A stretch of DNA of 8,257 nucleotides, taken from Candidatus Hodarchaeota archaeon. Lineage in GTDB: Archaea; Asgardarchaeota; Heimdallarchaeia; Hodarchaeales; Hodarchaeaceae. Below the pieces are notes generated by a model that was not told the DNA's origin, made no database searches, and was given only the letters and a program-made list of their open reading frames with translations. This document shows, in pieces, positions 1-6,982 of this stretch; position 1 is the stretch's first letter; each line of letters starts with the position of its first letter. Both the position numbers and the translations under genes were made by a program. The stretch lies in the NCBI GenBank assembly GCA_016840305.1, contig JAEOSP010000175.1:1-8257 (forward strand), given 5' to 3'.

Positions 1-378
1 AAGAACATTAGACAAGATTCTTGATACTAGTGTAGAGAAATAGCTGATAGGTGACATAAATAGTGATTCTAATGTCCCTTGATATTGTTCTTCTCGTAAT
101 GAGTTACCAATATCCCAAAGGGCGGTGGAGAAAAACATAAAGAGAATAAAAGAATAAAACATTAAACCTACACCATAACTCTCCATCTCAGGGGGTGTGA
201 GAATCATTGCAGCGGCGGTGAAAATGAACATAAGCACCATTACTTGAAGAAAAGAAAGAATGAAGGTAAATTTATATCGTGTCAATACTGTAAATTCCTT
301 CTTGGTCATCGAGTAAAATTGACTCCACCAAGATTTTATTCCATGTAAACGGTTTATTTCATGTGTCGCTAATACCAT
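1..378 (-). CDS. ABC-2 type transporter permease, second of two (partial, cut by left window edge)
   Basis: This is the N-terminal 126 residues of a membrane subunit of an ABC exporter; the rest lies beyond the left edge. The ATG at 378-376 was chosen because a strong Shine-Dalgarno GAGGTGAT lies just upstream (389-382 on the minus strand). Visible parts are a cytoplasmic amphipathic N-terminus, a hydrophobic segment at about residues 37-60, a second at about 69-92, and then the cytoplasmic motif EEQYQGTLESLFMSP (96-110). The first permease has the matching REQTLGTLEALFMTP, so the two are related but clearly not identical; this pattern is typical of ABC-2 permeases that contact the ATPase after helix 2. 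The 11-nt gap to the upstream permease implies one operon. It probably forms a heterodimeric channel with that protein. The substrate is unknown. Confidence 0.85.
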   Translation of the reverse strand, partial: MVLATHEINRLHGIKSWWSQFYSMTKKEFTVLTRYKFTFILSFLQVMVLMFIFTAAAMILTPPEMESYGVGLMFYSFILFMFFSTALWDIGNSLREEQYQGTLESLFMSPISYFSTLVSRILSNVL

Positions 379-389
379 TTAATCACCTC

Positions 390-1256
390 TCAAAACGTAC
401 CTATTCCTTCGGTTTTTCTACTACGTGATTCTACTTTAGCGAATATCCAATAACCGATAAGAGGACAGGTTAATGCAAAAATAAATAGTACTGCTAAGTG
501 TCCATACATATTGATGAAGAACCATTCTAATCCAATGAGAGCAGCTTGAATACTATAATTTAGCCAGAATCCAGGAAATAAATATGCTATGACTTGAAAA
601 GTGACTGGAAGAACGGTAATTGGAATAAAAACTCCCATAAATAAACCTACTATCCATTGTAGAGTATTTAATAATGCGTTTGCTTGTTTTACTTTCAAAA
701 CTAACGCACCCAGTAAAAATGACAATCCATTGATAGGTATTAAACCAAAGAGAAGGAGGAACAATGCTAAAAGGACTTCTCCCTGCATCGGATTGATATT
801 AAAGATCAAACAGCCAAGTAAATACCCTCCTACAAAGGTAACTAGCGATCTGATCTCAACATATAATGTTAATCCAGCTAAAATAGATATTTGGTGAGCT
901 GGTGTCATAAATAATGCTTCAAGAGTTCCTAATGTCTGTTCTCGCCTGATAAAAAATCCAAAAAGCCAAAGAGAGGTAGTTACACTTGAAAAAACATTTG
1001 CTCCAATTATGATGAAAGCAACATAATTTGCACCGATCAAACCTGTATTTTGCTCAAAATTTGTGTTAGCAGCAGAAATTGATCCTGCTAGTGCCTGTCC
1101 TAATAAAATCGGCATTGCAGCTAAAAACACTGGCAGCAGAATATCCATGAAAAGCATACCCTTGTAACGAGAAATTGTTTTGATCCGAACAACAAATGTG
1201 CTCCATGCAACTCCAATGTGTCCTTTAAATGTTAGATTATTAGATTGAAGATACAT
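390..1256 (-). CDS. ABC-2 type transporter permease, first of two
   Basis: Membrane subunit of an ABC-2 family exporter, 288 residues, a usual length for a six-helix permease. Hydrophobic segments fall at about 37-56, 78-102, 134-153, 161-187, 197-227 and 254-273. The cytoplasmic stretch REQTLGTLEALFMTP (105-119) after helix 2 is the family hallmark (R/E-x-x-x-GTLE-x-L-x-x-TP). The start ATG at 1256 has AGGAG at 1270-1266, nine nucleotides upstream. The gene follows the ATPase by 19 nt and precedes a second permease by 11 nt, so all three are probably cotranscribed and form one transporter. Such systems export drugs, lipids, polysaccharides or other hydrophobic compounds; nothing here identifies the cargo. 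The C-terminus ends in a short basic cytoplasmic tail. Confidence 0.9.
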   Translation of the reverse strand: MYLQSNNLTFKGHIGVAWSTFVVRIKTISRYKGMLFMDILLPVFLAAMPILLGQALAGSISAANTNFEQNTGLIGANYVAFIIIGANVFSSVTTSLWLFGFFIRREQTLGTLEALFMTPAHQISILAGLTLYVEIRSLVTFVGGYLLGCLIFNINPMQGEVLLALFLLLFGLIPINGLSFLLGALVLKVKQANALLNTLQWIVGLFMGVFIPITVLPVTFQVIAYLFPGFWLNYSIQAALIGLEWFFINMYGHLAVLFIFALTCPLIGYWIFAKVESRSRKTEGIGTF

Positions 1257-1275
1257 AAAATCATTCTCCTAAATT

Positions 1276-2319
1276 TTATTTAGCTTTGATGGCTTGACGG
1301 GTATCATCCATTAAGGATCTGCCAGTTTTTTCTACAAAAACATCTTCTAATGTTGTTTCTGCTCTGTCGATATTTCGAATAATCGCTCCATCAGTTGTTA
1401 ATGAAGTGATGATTTTGGGTAATGATTCATGGCTATCCTTACAAGTAACACTCAAGTATGGTATTTCCTTGGTTTCCCCATTGTTAACTTGACGAACTAG
1501 CATTTTCGCTGATAGAATTCCTGGAAGAGAAGAGAGAGTAGATGGAACATGATCAGGAATTGTACCTTCGATATTCAATATATCATTTTCTTGTAATTCA
1601 TTTTTAAGATTTTGAGGATCGTCGAGGGCTATAATATCCCCCTGATCAATAATAGCAACTCGATTACATAACTCTTCAGCCTCTGACATCAAGTGTGTAC
1701 AATAGATAATTGTCTTATTGTAATCCTCATTTTGTTCTCGGACAATTTTTCGTAGACGACGAGCTTCCTTTACATCTAGAGTATTTGTTGGTTCATCAAG
1801 CATGAGAATCGGAGCATCATTGATAAGAGCACGAGCAAAGACCATTTTCATCTTTTGACCAGAAGAATAGGTTTCTACGGTACGATTGGCAATTTTTTCT
1901 AATTCTAGTAATTCTATTAAAGACTTGATTCTCTCCCGACGTACTTTTCGGGGAACATGATAGAGGGCTCCAAAATATTCCAAATTTTCTGTACCAGTAA
2001 GTTTCCAATATAAACCTCGTTCCCCCATAAGCATCGCTCCAATAGATGATTTAATCTCTTTGTCTTGATGTAGATCATAACCATTTACACGCGCAATCCC
2101 AGAAGTAGGAAGTAGTAATGTCGTCAGAATTTTGATTAAAGTTGTTTTCCCTGCTCCATTTGGGCCTAGAAGACCAAAAATTTCCCCTTGATCAACATCA
2201 AATGTAACTCCTTTAAGTGCTTCAACAACATTCTTTTTACTTCTAAATAAACTCTGTCGATTTTTAGATGAATAATGCTTCTTTACATCAATTACTTCAA
2301 TTATCTTACTTGTTGACAT
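1276..2319 (-). CDS. ABC-2 exporter ATP-binding subunit
   Basis: Cytoplasmic ATPase that powers the two downstream permeases. From the ATG at 2319 it has 347 residues. Visible motifs: Walker A GPNGAGKT (52-59), a Q-loop region reading MLMGERGLYWKLTG (96-109), signature YSSGQ (151-155), Walker B ILMLDE (171-176), D-loop TLDV and switch histidine in CTHLMSEAEE (H209). The C-terminal portion after about residue 235 ends in TTLEDVFVEKTGRSL, typical of drug or antibiotic exporter ATPases of the CcmA/DrrA type. The start was moved five codons inside the longest frame (ATG at 2334), because GAGG (2332-2329) sits nine nucleotides before ATG 2319 and would lie inside the coding region otherwise. The Q-loop shows no obvious glutamine; the GERGLYW form is familiar from this subfamily. 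The gene is first in its operon. Substrate unknown. Confidence 0.92.
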   Translation of the reverse strand: MSTSKIIEVIDVKKHYSSKNRQSLFRSKKNVVEALKGVTFDVDQGEIFGLLGPNGAGKTTLIKILTTLLLPTSGIARVNGYDLHQDKEIKSSIGAMLMGERGLYWKLTGTENLEYFGALYHVPRKVRRERIKSLIELLELEKIANRTVETYSSGQKMKMVFARALINDAPILMLDEPTNTLDVKEARRLRKIVREQNEDYNKTIIYCTHLMSEAEELCNRVAIIDQGDIIALDDPQNLKNELQENDILNIEGTIPDHVPSTLSSLPGILSAKMLVRQVNNGETKEIPYLSVTCKDSHESLPKIITSLTTDGAIIRNIDRAETTLEDVFVEKTGRSLMDDTRQAIKAK

Positions 2320-2325
2320 AATTTG

Positions 2326-2332
2326 GATCCTC
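2326..2332 (-). promoter_or_regulatory. Shine-Dalgarno site deciding the ATPase start
   Basis: GAGGATC on the minus strand lies nine nucleotides before the ATG at 2319, the same spacing as the AGGAG of the next gene. It overlaps the alternative ATG at 2334, which has no recognisable site of its own upstream. The shorter protein is therefore preferred. Confidence 0.65.
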
Positions 2333-2376
2333 ATTTACAGATTCATCAATATTTATTACACTTAGACATATGTAAG

Positions 2377-2390
2377 AAATATACTTAAAA
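2377..2390 (-). promoter_or_regulatory. Candidate TATA box for the ABC exporter operon
   Basis: The minus strand reads TTTTAAGTATATTT here. An archaeal TATA box centred near 2384 predicts a transcript start near 2358 and a leader of roughly 40 nt before the ATG at 2319. This is a match by eye in AT-rich sequence, so it is only a candidate. Confidence 0.4.
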
Positions 2391-2434
2391 GTGTATGAAT
2401 CGAGGCAAAATACAAAATCCCCTAACTTCAAAGC

Positions 2435-2492
2435 TGAAAAAAAGAACCAAAAACAAGTTATTATCCATAAAATTAGGAAAAAAAGAGAATAA
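2435..2492 (-). terminator. U-rich termination region after the thiolase gene
   Basis: Just after the thiolase stop, the minus strand carries two runs of seven T (2484-2478 and 2443-2437). Archaeal RNA polymerase commonly terminates at such U-runs without a hairpin. They separate the thiolase transcript from the exporter operon, which has its own promoter candidate downstream. Confidence 0.45.
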
Positions 2493-3671
2493 TCATCTTT
2501 CGATGATCATACTCATAGCTTCTCCACCTCCCAAGCATATTGTTGCTAAACCCTTTTTTCCTTTACGTTTTTCAAGTTCAGAGCACAGAGTTACTAATAT
2601 TCGAGATCCTGAACAACCAAGTGGATGGCCTAATGCCACTGCTCCTCCATTCACGTTGAATTTTTTATCTGGAATTTTTAATTCATTTCTAACTGCACAT
2701 GAAGCAGCTGCAAATGCTTCGTTATGTTCAATGAGGTCGAAATCTTGAATGGATGTATAAGTTTTTTCCATCAGTTGTTTAACTCCTTCCACTGGTGCTT
2801 CCATTACCCATTCGGGCTTTGTTGCGTTTGTTCCATATGCAACTATCGTTGCTAGAATTGGAATTCCTTTTTCTTTCGCTAAATCTTCTGACATAATTAC
2901 AAGTGCGCTGGCTCCATCTGATATTTGAGAAGCATTTCCAGCGGTAACTTTTCCTTTCTTTGAAAAAACGGGTTTTAATGTTGCTAACGCTTCTACAGTT
3001 GTGTTAGGACGAATTCCTTCATCTCTTGTAACAGAAATTTCACCCTTCTTCCAAACTTTAATTGTTACAGGAGTGATTTCATCATTAAACTTTCCTGTTT
3101 CTGTTGCTTTATGAGCTCGTTGATGAGATTGATAAGCATATTCATCCATTTCTTCACGACTGATATTAAAGCGATCAGAAACAATATCTCCAGTATTTCC
3201 CATAGCCATATCATTGTAGATATCATATAGCCCATCATGATACATAGAATCTACAAGTTGATCGTTACCGAAACGATATCCTTGTCTTCCCTTCATTAGC
3301 AAGTAAGGAGCCATGGACATATTCTCGGTTCCTCCTGCTACTACAACATCCATATCTCCTGTTTTAATCATTTGAGCTGCCCATATTACGGACGCCATCC
3401 CAGAACCACAAACTTTGTTTATTGTGATTGCACCTGTTTTTACTTCTAAGCCAGCATGAATACTAGATTGGCGTGCTGTATTCTGTGCACATCCAGCTGA
3501 AATTACTTGCCCCATTATGACATGATCAATCTCTGAAGGCTCTAATTGTGAACGCTTTACCGCTTCTTTTATAACAATGCCTCCTAGATTTGCTGCTGGA
3601 AAATTAGCAAAAGCTCCCATCATTCTACCCATTGGTGTTCGAGTTAAACTTGTAATAACTGGTCTATTCAT
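2493..3671 (-). CDS. Acetyl-CoA C-acetyltransferase / beta-ketothiolase
   Basis: Thiolase, 392 residues, the normal length for the biosynthetic and degradative thiolase family. It condenses two acetyl-CoA to acetoacetyl-CoA, or cleaves 3-ketoacyl-CoA in beta-oxidation; the direction cannot be told from sequence. Active-site elements are all present: nucleophile Cys88 in VCGSGMASV, the NEAF motif at 317-320, His349 in GHPLG, and acid/base Cys379 in CLGGGEAMSM. It is the classical bacterial/eukaryotic type with the CxGGG end, not the archaeal thiolase type that works with a DUF35 partner, and no DUF35 gene is adjacent. The start ATG at 3671 has GAGGT seven nucleotides upstream. It stands as a single-gene unit, transcribed away from the GTPase and from the acyl-CoA dehydrogenase/ETF operon, whose chemistry it complements. 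Confidence 0.95.
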   Translation of the reverse strand: MNRPVITSLTRTPMGRMMGAFANFPAANLGGIVIKEAVKRSQLEPSEIDHVIMGQVISAGCAQNTARQSSIHAGLEVKTGAITINKVCGSGMASVIWAAQMIKTGDMDVVVAGGTENMSMAPYLLMKGRQGYRFGNDQLVDSMYHDGLYDIYNDMAMGNTGDIVSDRFNISREEMDEYAYQSHQRAHKATETGKFNDEITPVTIKVWKKGEISVTRDEGIRPNTTVEALATLKPVFSKKGKVTAGNASQISDGASALVIMSEDLAKEKGIPILATIVAYGTNATKPEWVMEAPVEGVKQLMEKTYTSIQDFDLIEHNEAFAAASCAVRNELKIPDKKFNVNGGAVALGHPLGCSGSRILVTLCSELEKRKGKKGLATICLGGGEAMSMIIER

Positions 3672-3741
3672 AGGAATAACCTCTTGGTCGTGTATTTACG
3701 GGCTCTTAACTATGAATTTATCCTTTACTCATAGATTAAAT

Positions 3742-3751
3742 GAATTATATT
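3742..3751 (-). promoter_or_regulatory. Candidate TATA box for the thiolase gene
   Basis: The minus strand reads AATATAATTC at this position. It would place the transcript start near 3720 and give a leader of about 50 nt before ATG 3671. Six-base inverted arms CTATGA (3710-3715) and TCATAG (3729-3734) flank the predicted start and could be an operator, but arms this short arise easily by chance. Confidence 0.35.
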
Positions 3752-3973
3752 GGTAGATTTTTCTCAAGATTATTATTTTGGTAATATAGCCCCTATCAGT
3801 TAGATGTAAACAACTATCATTCCAATCTTCCATACTTTAGTAAAAATTGTATAGAATAGAATTACAAAGTTCATTTCAGAGGGGATGAAATAAATACATA
3901 TCGAAAGTGCCAAGAAACTTACAGTTCCCTTACGAATGCTTTATTTTTAAGTAACTGTATTAGAAACGATTCC

Positions 3974-3980
3974 TTTATAA
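3974..3980 (+). promoter_or_regulatory. Candidate TATA box upstream of the GTPase (distal)
   Basis: TTTATAA is a near-consensus archaeal TATA box and is followed by a G-rich stretch. It predicts a leader of about 95 nt before ATG 4098. A closer, weaker alternative is AATATA at 4025-4030, which would give a leader of about 45 nt. The two cannot be ranked without transcript ends. Confidence 0.35.
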
Positions 3981-4097
3981 GGGGGAGTTTAACTTCTATG
4001 ATAAAGGGGAAATAAATAACCAACAATATACCATTAACCTGAATCCAAAAAAAAGTACGTAAGAGGTCGGGGTATTAAACTAGCTAGGGAATGAACA

Positions 4098-4790
4098 ATG
4101 AATCGAAGAGTTACATCACGTAGAAGGGAATCTTTTTCAGGAACAAAGATTCGTGCAAAAATCGTACTTATAGGTGATGGTGGAGTCGGAAAAACTGCCC
4201 TACGTCGTGCATGGTTAGGTGAAGGATTCAAAACTGAGTATTTAATGACAATTGGTGCTGATTTTGCATCCCAAGAGATTACTACGTATCACTCTGAGTC
4301 AAAAACGACCTATGATATAAAATTTCAGGTCTGGGATCTTGCAGGTCAACCACGATTCAAAGCAGTAAGGGATTTATACTATCGTGGGGCTGTAGGAGCG
4401 TTATGCTTTTATGATGTTACGAATCAAGAGTCATACATGAATTTGGTTGAATGGATTCAAAGCTATTGGAATTTAAACGGTATTGGAAAGACCCCTCTTC
4501 TTATTATAGGATCCAAGTGTGATCTACGTGATAATCCAGCTTTTCCTAACCAAGTATCCTCTCATTATGGTAAGGAGTATGCAGCAGAGATAACTAAACT
4601 TCTTAAGGAAAAATATGGTTTTTCTGTCCATTACATAGAAACATCTGCTAAGGAAGATATTAACATAGACAAAGCATTCAAACTTTTAGCTAATGAAATA
4701 ATATCTAGCGTTACTTTTCAAGAAAAAAAAAAGAATGATAGAGCTACCAGTCAAAAAAAAATGATATCTGACCAAATTCGGAATCACTAA
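4098..4790 (+). CDS. Rab/Ras-like small GTPase (Asgard type)
   Basis: Single-domain GTPase of the Ras superfamily, 230 residues, closest by eye to Rab proteins. G1 P-loop GDGGVGKT (26-33), G2 Thr51 in TIGADF, G3 WDLAGQPRF (79-87, with catalytic-type Gln84), YYRGAVGALCFYDVT (94-108, very Rab-like), G4 GSKCD (138-142) and G5 ETSAKE (181-186) occur in order. Oddities: G4 has Ser where NKxD is usual, G3 reads LAGQP instead of TAGQE, and there is extra sequence between G4 and G5. The ends are a basic N-terminus with RRR at 8-10 and a lysine-rich C-terminal tail with no terminal cysteine, so prenylation is not expected; any membrane contact would be electrostatic. AGGGA lies seven nucleotides before the ATG. 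It stands alone between the thiolase and the dehydrogenase operon. No GAP, GEF, longin or roadblock gene is in view. Confidence 0.93.
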   Translation: MNRRVTSRRRESFSGTKIRAKIVLIGDGGVGKTALRRAWLGEGFKTEYLMTIGADFASQEITTYHSESKTTYDIKFQVWDLAGQPRFKAVRDLYYRGAVGALCFYDVTNQESYMNLVEWIQSYWNLNGIGKTPLLIIGSKCDLRDNPAFPNQVSSHYGKEYAAEITKLLKEKYGFSVHYIETSAKEDINIDKAFKLLANEIISSVTFQEKKKNDRATSQKKMISDQIRNH

Positions 4791-4928
4791 TTCTTTCTTG
4801 AAGCTATAATTTCATAAGTAGTTATTTTTCATTTGTTTCGTAACCCCGTAACATTCTTCAAAGAAGTATTCTTCCTCTTAGTATAACGCAATTTATATTT
4901 TGTTAGTAATTATTTTGAGGTACGCTTC
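4791..4928 (+). promoter_or_regulatory. Intergenic region with weak termination signals and promoter candidate for the acd-etfBA operon
   Basis: The first half is T-rich (TTTTT at 4825-4829, then ATTTGTTT) and may end the GTPase transcript. The second half has two TATA-like sequences: GTATAA at 4881-4886 and TTTATATT at 4892-4899. The first is preferred because a start about 25 nt downstream would keep the GAGGT ribosome site (4917-4921) in the message; the second would give a nearly leaderless message lacking it. This suggests the dehydrogenase operon is transcribed independently of the GTPase. Confidence 0.4.
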
Positions 4929-6158
4929 ATGAAGCAGCTATCAAAGATATTTAAAACTCTTAATTTCGATAAAGAAGCTCAAGAACAAAATGAAATGATT
5001 CTTGAAATGGTTTATGAGCTTGCAATGAACGAAATCATCGAAAAAGAACAAGATTGGGACGAAGAAGGGGCACATTTCAACCCTGAAACAAAACAAGCGA
5101 CTTACCCTTCAGGAATGATGGATTTATACAAGAAATGTCAACAGAATGATCTGTTCTCAATTATTGTTCCAGAGAAGCATGATGGGTTTGGTCTAAGTTA
5201 TACACTATGGAATGCTGTTATTGAGTTAATGGCTCGCGCTTCTCTTGCATTTTCTATGTTCTTTCCTAGTCAGGGGTTGAACATTGAAATCATTAATAAG
5301 TTCGGAACACCTGAAGCTAAAGAGAAGTATTTGCCTCTCTTAGCGAGTGGGGATGCAATCGGCGCTATGGCTTTCTCTGAACCAAATGCTGGCTCAGATA
5401 TCTCAGCAGTTACCACGAAAGCAGAAAAAGAAGGCGATTCCTACTATTTAACTGGGAATAAAATTTGGTTATCTCATGGTGGAGCTGCAGGGACATATAT
5501 TACCTTTGCTGTCACGGATAAATCTGCAGGACATCGTGGATTGAGTGCTTTTATCATTGATCCAAAAATTGCTAAGGAAAATCTTGAAGTAGTGAGAATT
5601 GAGGAAAAAATGGGACTTCATGGTTCAATTACGGCTTCAATGGCCTTAGATCGTGTTGAAGTTCCTAAAGAAAATTTACTCGGTAAAGAAAACGATGGAT
5701 TGAGACTTATTCTGGGAAGTTTAGCTTCTAGTAGAATAGGAATTGCTGCACAATCGGTAGGTATATCCGAGACAGCCCTTCAAGAGAGTATAAATTATTC
5801 AATGCAGCGAACACAATTCGGAAGGCCAATTGGAAAACATCAAGCAATTTCTTTCATGTTGGCAGATATGGCAACACGTGTACACCAAGCACGGCTAATG
5901 TACCTTAATACTGCTCATTTGAAACATATTGGTGAGGATACACAAGTTGAATCATCAATGGCGAAGTATTGGGCCACTGAACTTGCTCAAAAGGTAACTT
6001 ATGATGCGGTTCAGATCCATGGTGGGTACGGTTATTCTCGTGAATATCGTGTTGAACGACTCTTCAGAGATGCCCGTGTTTTAACTATTTATGAGGGAAC
6101 TTCAGAAATGCAAAAGACGATTATTTCTCGTGGTACCCTTTCTCGTGCTCAAAAATGA
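4929..6158 (+). CDS. Acyl-CoA dehydrogenase
   Basis: FAD enzyme that introduces the alpha-beta double bond into an acyl-CoA and hands electrons to ETF, which is encoded directly downstream. Length is 409 residues, against about 380 for short-chain family members. Visible motifs: AFSEPNAGSD (148-157), GNKIWLSHG (176-184), RTQFGRPIG (294-302), QIHGGYGYSREY (362-373) and IYEGTSEMQ (387-395), where Glu389 is at the position of the catalytic base of the short/medium-chain enzymes. The N-terminal region is unusual: DEEGAHFNPETKQATYPSG (44-62) resembles the N-terminal segment of the roughly 600-residue FadE/DmdC-like dehydrogenases, but the C-terminal extension of that group is absent. Chain length and substrate cannot be assigned. 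GAGGT lies seven nucleotides before the ATG. Its stop overlaps the etfB start (ATGA), so translation is probably coupled. Confidence 0.95.
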   Translation: MKQLSKIFKTLNFDKEAQEQNEMILEMVYELAMNEIIEKEQDWDEEGAHFNPETKQATYPSGMMDLYKKCQQNDLFSIIVPEKHDGFGLSYTLWNAVIELMARASLAFSMFFPSQGLNIEIINKFGTPEAKEKYLPLLASGDAIGAMAFSEPNAGSDISAVTTKAEKEGDSYYLTGNKIWLSHGGAAGTYITFAVTDKSAGHRGLSAFIIDPKIAKENLEVVRIEEKMGLHGSITASMALDRVEVPKENLLGKENDGLRLILGSLASSRIGIAAQSVGISETALQESINYSMQRTQFGRPIGKHQAISFMLADMATRVHQARLMYLNTAHLKHIGEDTQVESSMAKYWATELAQKVTYDAVQIHGGYGYSREYRVERLFRDARVLTIYEGTSEMQKTIISRGTLSRAQK

Positions 6159-6982
6159 AAACAAAGGATGGATATCTAACTTTGAATATACTAGTATTTG
6201 TAAAAGCAACAATCGACAGAAACGCTCCTCTTGATCCTGATGAAATATTTCCAGGAGATCGGGATGATAAGAGCGATATTATGACCAACAATTATGATAA
6301 ACATGCTATAGAAGCAGCTCTTCGTATTGTTGAAGAAAAGGGAGATGGAAAAGTTACTGCAATTTGTTTAGGGTCTGACATGGCAGATAAAGTAGTAAAA
6401 GAAGCTATCGCAATGGGTTGTCATGAAGCAATTCGAATAGAAAATTCTGAGGCGGAAGTTACTCATTTCTTTTCTGTAGCAAAAATACTTGCTGCTACTG
6501 CTAAAAAAGTTGGAGGGTATGACCTTCTAATTTTTGGAATGCAGAGTTACGATTATGGTACTGCAACAATGGCCCCTATGGTCGCCGAGTTCCTCGATCT
6601 CCCACTTGCGTGTTGGGTGGAAAAAATATCCTTCAGTGGTGATAAAATTACTGTTGATAAGGTCATTGAAGGAGGAACACGAACTATGGAACTTCAGATG
6701 CCTGCAGTTCTAAGTATAGCGAGTACTGGTGAATATGAAGAACCACGTTATACAAGTGTACGTAGAATTATGAAAGCAAGTAAAACTGATGTTCCTGTTT
6801 GGGAAATTTCCGATCTTGGAATAGATGACGAAAAACCCTCGGTTGAATTTGATGATATCGAAGAACCTCCTGCAAGAGCTGAGAAATGCGTTGTATTTGA
6901 TGATGGTGATCCAAATGAATTGGTTGAGCAACTTCTGGGCGCTTTGAAAGAAAAAGGTTTGAATTTAGGAGCTTATAAATAG
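6155..6982 (+). CDS. etfB: Electron transfer flavoprotein beta subunit
   Basis: EtfB pairs with EtfA to carry electrons from acyl-CoA dehydrogenases; it normally binds AMP, or a second FAD in bifurcating ETFs. The 275 residues follow the family throughout: NILVFVKATIDR (11-22), NNYDKHAIEAAL (45-56), GMQSYDYGTATMAP (128-141), the VIEGGTRTME strand (170-179), EPRYTSVRRIMKASK (196-210, the dehydrogenase-docking region in known ETFs) and the C-terminal arm EEPPARAEKCVVF (236-248) that embraces EtfA. The ATG overlaps the dehydrogenase stop as ATGA. EtfB proteins usually begin at the equivalent of residue 10, so a TTG start at 6182 is possible, with AAGGATGG (6164-6171) ten nucleotides upstream. 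The ATG is kept because coupling explains its lack of an obvious ribosome site. Thirteen nucleotides separate its stop from etfA. Confidence 0.94.
   Translation: MKTKDGYLTLNILVFVKATIDRNAPLDPDEIFPGDRDDKSDIMTNNYDKHAIEAALRIVEEKGDGKVTAICLGSDMADKVVKEAIAMGCHEAIRIENSEAEVTHFFSVAKILAATAKKVGGYDLLIFGMQSYDYGTATMAPMVAEFLDLPLACWVEKISFSGDKITVDKVIEGGTRTMELQMPAVLSIASTGEYEEPRYTSVRRIMKASKTDVPVWEISDLGIDDEKPSVEFDDIEEPPARAEKCVVFDDGDPNELVEQLLGALKEKGLNLGAYK

Larger units (their letters stand above)
3672..4097. other. Divergent intergenic region, no gene seen
   Basis: This 426-nt stretch separates the thiolase (minus) from the small GTPase (plus). Short ATG-initiated frames inside it stop within a few codons (for example near 3886, 3936 and 3998). 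No tRNA-like or other RNA fold was recognised. It holds TATA-like sequences for both directions and a purine-rich GGGGGA/GGGGAAA patch near 3981-4011. The region is longer than needed for two archaeal promoters, so a small untranslated RNA or regulator sites remain possible, but nothing positive supports one. Confidence 0.6.

Noticed and set aside
601..897. Open frame of 98 codons on the plus strand inside the first permease
   Set aside because: Antisense to the six-helix permease, with no family resemblance and a Lys/Asn/Pro/Thr-rich composition expected from the complement of hydrophobic codons.
2395..2748. Open frame of 117 codons on the plus strand opposite the thiolase 3' end
   Set aside because: It lies mostly antisense to a well-supported thiolase with complete active-site motifs. 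Its predicted protein is low in recognisable structure, and the frame is explained as the shadow of the coding strand.
2493..3671. Thiolase as part of an archaeal thiolase/HMG-CoA synthase/DUF35 mevalonate complex
   Set aside because: The active site has the classical Cys-His-Cys arrangement with the CLGGG ending, and no HMG-CoA synthase or DUF35 gene is adjacent.
4080..4087. Palindrome CTAGCTAG before the GTPase ribosome site
   Set aside because: Eight bases is short enough to occur by chance, and it matches no known archaeal operator that I can name.
4034..4231. Open frame of 65 codons on the minus strand over the GTPase 5' end
   Set aside because: It is antisense to the P-loop region of the GTPase and has no ribosome site or recognisable domain.
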